Shown: one piece after another, positions 24,418 to 28,889 of the stretch
Numbering within the stretch: position 1 is the first letter of the stretch
How the letters are laid out: every line of letters starts with the position of its first letter
Assembly: GCA_038232255.1 (NCBI GenBank)
Contig: JBBSIF010000022.1
Coordinates: 1-28,889, forward strand
Direction: 5' to 3'
DNA length: 28,889 nucleotides
From: JAWWPG01 sp038232255
GTDB taxonomy: Bacteria > Actinomycetota > Actinomycetes > Propionibacteriales > Nocardioidaceae
Notes under the pieces: model-generated
What the model saw: the letters and a program-made list of their open reading frames with translations, nothing else
Database searches by the model: none
Told to the model about the DNA's origin: nothing
Translations under genes and position numbers: made by a program

Positions 24418-25239
24418 ATGGTCTTCGCCGTACGCCTCGCAACCGCTGCCGTCGCAGCGTCGACGGTCCTGGCCGCCTGCGGATCGGGCGGATCCGGTGA
24501 GCCTGACTCCGCGGCGCCGCACTCGAGTGCGACCGGTCCGGTTCACCGCTCGCCATCGCCGCCGACGACGGCGCCGACCAGCTCTGCCCCTGGCCCAGTC
24601 GAGGCGGGCGCCGACTGTCTGCGCCCCGCCGACTCCGCACGTGCCGTGCGCTTCGGCACCGACGGTCGGCTGGGCGGCTACCTGCTCGGGTCCGGGGACC
24701 GGTACGTCGTGCTCGCGCACCAGAGCCTGGGTGACAGCTGTCAGCTCCTCCCGCTCGCCCAGGGGCTGGCGGCGGCCGGCTATGTGGCGTTGGCCTTCGA
24801 CTTCCCGGGTGTCGACTCCAGCGCCCGGGCGCGCAGCAACCGTCTCCTTGCGCTGAGCGTGCTCGACGCTGTCCGTCACTGCCGCGCCTCCGGCGCGACA
24901 TCGGTGTCCCTGGTGGGAGCGTCGATGGGTGGGTACGCCGTGCTGAACGCGGCGCTGCTGGCGAAGCCACCGGTGGACGCGGTGGTCAGCCTGTCAGCGC
25001 CTGCCGTCTGGGACGACCCGGACGGCAAGCCCCTCGACATCTCGACGCTGGACACTCCCACCCAGCTCTGGGCCGCGCGCTACGACACCAGCTTCGCCGA
25101 GGCCGCGCATCTGCTGTCCCGAGAGCGTCCTTCGGCCGAGCTCGTGATCGAGCCGGGCGTCGCTCACGGCGTGCAGCTGGTCCCGGACGCGCTGCGCCGC
25201 GTCGTCGCGTTCCTGGACGCGCACACCCCTGCGCCCTAG
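24418..25239 (+). CDS. Secreted lipoprotein alpha/beta-hydrolase
   Basis: A 273-residue protein with a lipoprotein signal: a short N-region with Arg, a hydrophobic stretch and the lipobox LAAC with the lipid-bearing C21. A Ser/Pro/Thr-rich linker (about 22-60) would tether the domain outside the membrane. The domain (about 65-270) is a dienelactone-hydrolase-like alpha/beta fold: nucleophile S169 in GASMGG, acid D223 in RYDTSF, and H250 in GVAHG complete a plausible triad. VLAHQSLGDSC (98-108) fits the oxyanion region. Three further cysteines (67, 108, 155) could allow a disulphide outside the cell. Substrate unknown; esterase or lipase-like action on a small ester is the family expectation. 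The open frame extends far upstream through ctaB; ATG 24418 is chosen for the signal peptide. Confidence 0.88.
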   Translation: MVFAVRLATAAVAASTVLAACGSGGSGEPDSAAPHSSATGPVHRSPSPPTTAPTSSAPGPVEAGADCLRPADSARAVRFGTDGRLGGYLLGSGDRYVVLAHQSLGDSCQLLPLAQGLAAAGYVALAFDFPGVDSSARARSNRLLALSVLDAVRHCRASGATSVSLVGASMGGYAVLNAALLAKPPVDAVVSLSAPAVWDDPDGKPLDISTLDTPTQLWAARYDTSFAEAAHLLSRERPSAELVIEPGVAHGVQLVPDALRRVVAFLDAHTPAP

Positions 25240-25255
25240 GGGCTACGGTCCCGGG

Positions 25256-25822
25256 TCAGCTCCCGCCCGCGGCTTGCTGGGCGGCTGTCTCCTCCGTCTG
25301 GGCGCCCTCAGTCGTCAGCTTGCCCGCAGAGTTCTCCAGGTGCGCCCGGACGAACCAGTGGAACTGCTCCAGCAGGCTCGACTGGCCGATCAGCATGTCC
25401 TGGCTCACCGGGTCCGGCTCGTCGGTCGTCTCGATGGCCTCGCGGTGTCCCTGCACGACGCCCGCGTAGACGAGGTCGAGGGCACCGAGATGGGCCATGG
25501 CATCAGCGCGGCCGAGGGAGTAGTCGTCCCAGGACCGCTGCGCCACGAGGGCGCCGGGGGTCCCGCTCGGGGAGCCTCCGAGGGTCGCGATCCGCTCGGC
25601 GGTGGCGTCGACCATCAGCCGAACGGCGTCGACCTGGGGGTCGAGCATCTCGTGGACACCGATGAAGCTCTCCCCGACGACGTTCCAGTGCACGTGCTTC
25701 AGCGTCAGGGCCAGGTCGTTCAGGGCGTTCAGCCGGTCCTGCAGGACGTCGATCACGGCGACGGCGTCCTCGTCGCTCATCGACGGGACGGTGTAGGAGA
25801 CGGACGTGGAGTGGGTAGCCAT
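25256..25822 (-). CDS. dps: Dps-family DNA-binding ferritin
   Basis: Dps proteins form 12-subunit shells that oxidise and store iron and protect DNA in stress or starvation. The ferroxidase residues are present with the exact family spacing: H45, H57, D72 and E76 (LKHVHWNVVG, GVHEML, VDATAER). Length 188 is slightly long because of a Gln/Ala/Glu-rich C-terminal extension (EGAQTEETAAQQAAGGS). The N-terminal tail has few Lys/Arg, so strong DNA binding through it is not obvious. Start ATG 25822 follows AGGAAGGA. It lies 16 bases after the RDD gene on the same strand and converges on the lipoprotein gene with a 16-base gap. Confidence 0.95.
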   Translation of the reverse strand: MATHSTSVSYTVPSMSDEDAVAVIDVLQDRLNALNDLALTLKHVHWNVVGESFIGVHEMLDPQVDAVRLMVDATAERIATLGGSPSGTPGALVAQRSWDDYSLGRADAMAHLGALDLVYAGVVQGHREAIETTDEPDPVSQDMLIGQSSLLEQFHWFVRAHLENSAGKLTTEGAQTEETAAQQAAGGS

Positions 25823-25838
25823 GGTTCCTTCCTATCAC

Positions 25839-26621
25839 TCAGGCGGACGGCAGGGCGCCGGGCTGCGCGGACCCCCGGACCACCACGGTGCCCGCCGCCT
25901 TGTCGTGCAGGGCCTGCCGTGGCGTGTTCCACAGTGGCCACAGGTAGTCGAGCAGCCAGACGATGGCGGCGACGTACGACACCACCGGGAACAGGGTCAG
26001 CAGACTGACCCCGTAGAGGAAACCGACCCGGCGGACGATCGCCGGCCAGCCGAGCGAACCCGGTTGGCCGAGCGGGCGAACGCTGATCCCCATCAGCCGC
26101 TTCCCCGGAGTGGCGCTCCATCGCCACAGCGACAGGCTCTCGTACACGGCCTGCGCGAAGAGGAGCAGCAGCGCGACGGGCAGCTCCCACCGCAGCACGG
26201 CGTCGCTCGGCATCAGGGACGGACTCGTCGTGTCGTTCACCTGGTCGGCGACGGCTTGGGCGTACCGGTAGAGGAAGTAGCCGGTGAGCGGCAGGCTGAG
26301 GACCAGCACGATCAACCCGTCGAGCAGGCGGGCCGCCAGGCGCCGGAGCCAGGTCGAGATCGGCACTCCGTCGGGGGTGGTGGGGCCGCGGGAGCCGGCG
26401 GGGGAGCCGGCGTGCGAGGGCGGCGTGCCGTACTGCCACGTCTGCTGTTGCGCTGGCGGTCCGCCCGGATAGCTCCACTGCGGCCCCCCAGCCGCGGACT
26501 CCTCCGGTGCCGGTGCCGGTGCCGGTGCCGGCGTCACGTGCTCGGTCCAGGCCTCCCCGTCCCAGTAGCGCAGCCGCCCGGCGTCCCGCGGGTCGGCGTA
26601 CCAGCCGGAGGTGGGTGCCAT
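25839..26621 (-). CDS. DUF2510-RDD domain membrane protein
   Basis: A 260-residue membrane protein. Residues ~5-30 (SGWYADPRDAGRLRYWDGEAWTEH) are a DUF2510 domain, a small Trp/Tyr-rich module usual at the N-terminus of actinobacterial membrane proteins. A Pro/Ala/Gly/Gln-rich linker follows, including a PAPAPAPAP stretch. The RDD domain (about 88-250) has its first helix with the RRLAARLLDGLIVLVL signature, a second around PVALLLLFAQAVYE, the SATPGKRLMGISV motif and a last helix VVSYVAAIVWLLDYLW ending RQALHDKAAGTVVV. The family's function is unclear; some RDD proteins act as sodium/proton antiporters, which cannot be claimed here. No strong ribosome-binding site; it follows the lyase gene by 27 bases and may share its transcript. 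Confidence 0.92.
   Translation of the reverse strand: MAPTSGWYADPRDAGRLRYWDGEAWTEHVTPAPAPAPAPEESAAGGPQWSYPGGPPAQQQTWQYGTPPSHAGSPAGSRGPTTPDGVPISTWLRRLAARLLDGLIVLVLSLPLTGYFLYRYAQAVADQVNDTTSPSLMPSDAVLRWELPVALLLLFAQAVYESLSLWRWSATPGKRLMGISVRPLGQPGSLGWPAIVRRVGFLYGVSLLTLFPVVSYVAAIVWLLDYLWPLWNTPRQALHDKAAGTVVVRGSAQPGALPSA
26506..26529. repeat. Tandem hexamer in the RDD gene linker
   Basis: Four perfect copies of GGTGCC (plus strand) encode the alternating Ala-Pro of the linker after the DUF2510 domain. Length change by whole hexamers would keep frame and only lengthen the linker. Confidence 0.8.
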
Positions 26622-26648
26622 GGCGCAAGCCTGCCATGTCCAGCAGTG

Positions 26649-27458
26649 TCAGGACCCGCTCCGGTCGAGCAGGTCGCGTGCCCGGCGCGCCATCGCCGCG
26701 TCGACCATGGCGCCGTTCCGCAGCACCGCGACTCCGCCTCCTGCCGTCTCGAGTGCGGAGAGCACCTCGTCAGACCAGGCGAGCTCCGCGCGGGACGGCG
26801 CGAACGCTCGACGGATGACGGGCAGCTGCGAGGGATGGATGGCGGTCCGTCCCCGCATGCCGAGCGCTCGGCCGGCAGCACAGGAGGCGGCCAGACCGTC
26901 CAGGTCGGCGATCGTCGCGAACACGGACATCATCGGCGCGGGAAGCCCAGCGGCCCGCGCCGCGACGACCAGGCGCGTGCGGACCCACGACAACGCAGAC
27001 TCGTCGCTGACGCCGAGGTCGGCCGCCAGGTCCGCCTCGCCCAGGGCGAGACTGCGCACCCGGGGATGGCGAGCGAGATCGTAGGCCCCCTCCACGCCGG
27101 CGGCGCTCTCGATGATCGCGTGCAGGTCGCGGCTGCCCGACGCCTCGAGATCCGCCGCGGTCTGCACCTTCGGCACGCGCACGTCGACGCCCTGCGGGAG
27201 AGCCGCGAGGTCGTCGGCCCCCCACGGCGTCGTAAGCGCGTTGATGCGGACCTGTACGGCGACCGGCGCCGCCGCCGGGGGACCGCCGGCGGCGAGCCAG
27301 GCGACGACGTCGGCGCGGGCGGCGGGCTTGTCCGCCGGCGCGACCGCGTCCTCCAGGTCGAGGATCACGACGTCCGCTCCCGAGGTCGCGCCCTTGTCGA
27401 AGCGGTCGGGCCGGCTCCCGGGGACGTAGAGCGCAGTGACCGGCGCCCGTGCGCTCAC
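26649..27458 (-). CDS. HpcH/HpaI aldolase / CitE-like CoA-ester lyase
   Basis: A 269-residue TIM-barrel protein of the CitE-like family, which splits or forms malyl-, methylmalyl- or citramalyl-CoA type esters. Family marks are YVPGSRPDRFDKG (11-23), LDLEDAV (33-39), the acyl-CoA binding Arg in VRIN (R71), Mg ligands E117 (IIESAAGV) and D143 (LGEADLAADLG), and the C-terminal GRTAIHPSQLPVI. The GTG at 27458 overlaps the stop of the CoA-transferase (GTGA), suggesting the two act in one pathway: one makes a CoA ester, the other cleaves it. Candidates are citramalyl-CoA (itaconate breakdown), malyl-CoA or a methylmalyl/mesaconyl route; the sequence does not decide between them. Confidence 0.9.
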   Translation of the reverse strand: MSARAPVTALYVPGSRPDRFDKGATSGADVVILDLEDAVAPADKPAARADVVAWLAAGGPPAAAPVAVQVRINALTTPWGADDLAALPQGVDVRVPKVQTAADLEASGSRDLHAIIESAAGVEGAYDLARHPRVRSLALGEADLAADLGVSDESALSWVRTRLVVAARAAGLPAPMMSVFATIADLDGLAASCAAGRALGMRGRTAIHPSQLPVIRRAFAPSRAELAWSDEVLSALETAGGGVAVLRNGAMVDAAMARRARDLLDRSGS

Positions 27459-28642
27459 ACCGCACCCGTCGCGCGCAGGTCGGCGATGTCGGCCGCGGAG
27501 AACCCGAGCTCCGTGAGGATCGCGTCGGTGTCGGCTCCGTGCCCCCGGCCGGGCCAGCGCACGGCTCCCGGTGTCGCCGACATCCGGAACAGCACGTTCT
27601 GCATCAGGAGCGGTCCGAGATCGGGATCGTCGACCTCGAGCGCGGTGCCGAGCGCCTGGTACTGCGGGTCGGCGAGCACACCGCGCACGTCGTTGACGCG
27701 ACCGACGGCGGCCTGGGCGTCCTCGAAGGCCGCGACGACGTCGTCCGTCGAGCGGGCTGCGACCCAGCCGCCGACGGCCTCGTCGAGCTCGTCGCCATGC
27801 TGGGCCCGCTGACCACCCAGAGTGAACCACGGCTGCTCGACGAGGTCGGCGCGGCCCACGAGTCGGAGCACGCGCTCGGCGATGCTCTGCGAGCTCGTGG
27901 AGACGGCGAGCCAGTCCCCGTCGCCGGTGCGGTAGACGTTGCGCGGGGCGTTGTTGACCGACCGGTTGCCGGTGCGCGGCTGGACGTATCCGAGCTGCTG
28001 GTACGCCGTCAGGGGAGCGCCCAGCATCATCAGGATCGGCTCGATGATCGCCAGGTCGACGACCTGGCCCTGCCCGGTGAGGTCGCGGTGCCGCAGCGCC
28101 GCGAGGACGGCGAACGCTGTGGCCAGCGCGGCGATTCCGTCGGCGAGCCCGAACGGTGGCAGCGTCGGCGGACCATCGGGCTCCCCGGTGATGGCGGCGA
28201 ACCCGCTCATCGCCTCCGCGATGGAGCCGAAGCCAGGCCGAGCGGCGTACGGGCCGGCCTGGCCGAAGGCCGTCACGCGCGCCATCACGAGACGGGGGTT
28301 CGCGGTGTGCAGCCGGTCCGGGCCGAGCCCCCAACGCTCGAGCGTGCCGGGACGGAAGTTCTCAACGAGCACGTCGGCGTCCGCCAACAGCCGCAGCAGG
28401 GTCGCCGCCCCGGCGGAGGAGGCGAGGTCGATCGTCATCGTGCGCTTGTTGCGGCCCAGTGTCTTCCACCACAGGCCGATGCCGTCCTTGCTGAGGCCGT
28501 GCCCACGGGCGGCATCCGGCCGCCGGGGATGTTCGACCTTCACGACCTCGGCGCCGAAGTCACCGAGATACGTCGCCGCGAGCGGCCCGGCGAAGAGAGT
28601 CGCCGCGTCGACCACCCGGACTCCCGCGAGCGGTCCGCTCAT
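27455..28642 (-). CDS. CaiB/BaiF-type (family III) CoA-transferase
   Basis: A 395-residue family III CoA-transferase that moves CoA between carboxylic acids through an aspartyl intermediate. The N-terminal GPLAGVRVVDAATLFAGPLAATYLGDFGAEVVKVEHP block is typical, as are RNKRTMTIDL and the catalytic D168 in GLADGIAAL. The C-terminal RPGTLERWGLG and QNVLFRMSATPG regions also fit. The ATG at 28642 overlaps the stop of the SUMF1-like gene (ATGA), and its own stop overlaps the lyase gene (GTGA), so three genes form a translationally coupled set. Known relatives use carnitine, formyl/oxalate, succinyl/malate or mesaconyl substrates; the substrate here is unknown. Confidence 0.92.
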   Translation of the reverse strand: MSGPLAGVRVVDAATLFAGPLAATYLGDFGAEVVKVEHPRRPDAARGHGLSKDGIGLWWKTLGRNKRTMTIDLASSAGAATLLRLLADADVLVENFRPGTLERWGLGPDRLHTANPRLVMARVTAFGQAGPYAARPGFGSIAEAMSGFAAITGEPDGPPTLPPFGLADGIAALATAFAVLAALRHRDLTGQGQVVDLAIIEPILMMLGAPLTAYQQLGYVQPRTGNRSVNNAPRNVYRTGDGDWLAVSTSSQSIAERVLRLVGRADLVEQPWFTLGGQRAQHGDELDEAVGGWVAARSTDDVVAAFEDAQAAVGRVNDVRGVLADPQYQALGTALEVDDPDLGPLLMQNVLFRMSATPGAVRWPGRGHGADTDAILTELGFSAADIADLRATGAV

Positions 28643-28889
28643 GCGACGGACCCGTCGTCCGCGACCTGACGCGGCAGGTCCACCGCGCAGCGGAAGCCGA
28701 TGCACTCCGAGCGACCGGTGCCGCCGCCGGTCAGCAGCAGCCGCACCGACCACTCCGGCTCCCGCGGCCCGCCGTCGACGTACCATTCCGAGCCCTTCGC
28801 CGCGAACCAGGAGCCGCCCTTCAGCACGGTCCACCGCGTGCGCCCGTCCCGGTGCTCGCTCTCCGTCCAGGACCACACCAGCGGCTGCC
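28639..28889 (-). CDS. SUMF1/FGE-sulfatase domain protein, C-terminal part only
   Basis: Only the last ~83 residues are in the window; the gene continues past the right edge. The sequence (WSWTESEH, WTVLKGGSWFAAKGS, GTGRSECIGFRCAVDLP) is the C-terminal end of a formylglycine-generating-enzyme/SUMF1 fold, also shared by EgtB-like and PvdO-like proteins. In true FGE the region after GGSW carries two cysteines that do the chemistry; here the corresponding stretch reads GSEWYVDGGPREPEW with no Cys, so this is probably not an active sulfatase-modifying enzyme. Its stop overlaps the CoA-transferase start (ATGA). Confidence 0.82.
   Translation of the reverse strand, partial: QPLVWSWTESEHRDGRTRWTVLKGGSWFAAKGSEWYVDGGPREPEWSVRLLLTGGGTGRSECIGFRCAVDLPRQVADDGSVA

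Noticed and set aside
25228..25256. CCCTAGGG palindrome between the lipoprotein gene and dps as a terminator
   Set aside because: An 8-base palindrome without loop or T run cannot form a useful hairpin terminator.

Overview
The window comes from a high-GC Gram-positive bacterium (Actinomycetota). Three things point there: the gene order uvrC-rapZ-yvcK-whiA-gap-pgk-tpiA-secG, an RbpA gene, and a pentose-phosphate operon carrying opcA. Having pgi between tal and zwf, and ctaB divergent from tkt, fits Propionibacteriales/Nocardioidaceae-type genomes, but that family-level placement is inference. Start codons are often GTG and neighbouring genes often overlap by 4 bases (ATGA or GTGA).

Left arm (1-6007, all minus strand): a type I restriction-modification locus in the order hsdM, hsdS, then a DUF222/HNH (13E12-type) gene, a vapBC toxin-antitoxin pair, and hsdR running off the left edge. 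All three hsd genes look broken. hsdM has three apparent one-base indels, two of which bracket the SAM-binding motif. hsdS has a +1/-1 pair. hsdR has lost roughly 60 codons plus the reading frame. The DUF222 and vapBC genes between them are intact. No frameshift is visible in the following 22 kb, so the damage is concentrated in this island.

Centre-left (6124-14767, plus strand): uvrC (excision repair), rapZ (nucleotide-binding regulator), yvcK/CofD-like, whiA (sporulation/division-type regulator), then the glycolytic run gap-pgk-tpiA, secG (translocase subunit) and rbpA (RNA polymerase-binding protein). A hairpin covers the whiA ribosome-binding site, and a 10-bp hairpin sits in the rbpA leader just after a TACAAT -10 box.

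Centre-right (14772-23135, minus strand): one tight operon, tkt-tal-pgi-zwf-opcA-pgl, holding the oxidative and non-oxidative pentose-phosphate enzymes plus glucose-6-phosphate isomerase. It converges on rbpA with 4 bases between stop codons. OpcA carries an unusual Lys/Ala/Pro-rich tail of about 80 residues.

Right arm (23136-28889): ctaB (heme O synthase) diverges from tkt. Between its -10 box and its coding core lies a pure (AGCA)x8 tetranucleotide tract, a possible phase-variation or length-tuning element. Then come a secreted lipoprotein alpha/beta-hydrolase (plus strand) and, on the minus strand, a possible operon of a SUMF1/FGE-like protein (partial), a CaiB/BaiF CoA-transferase, a CitE-like CoA-ester lyase, a DUF2510-RDD membrane protein and a Dps-type ferritin.

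Most of the window is conserved core metabolism. The points most worth a second look are the decayed hsd island, the tetranucleotide tract at ctaB, the two leader hairpins, the OpcA tail and the CoA-transferase/lyase/SUMF1 cluster. I saw no RNA genes, CRISPR arrays, insertion sequences or prophage genes, and no gene-free stretch longer than 300 bases. I did not identify a clearly new biological system.
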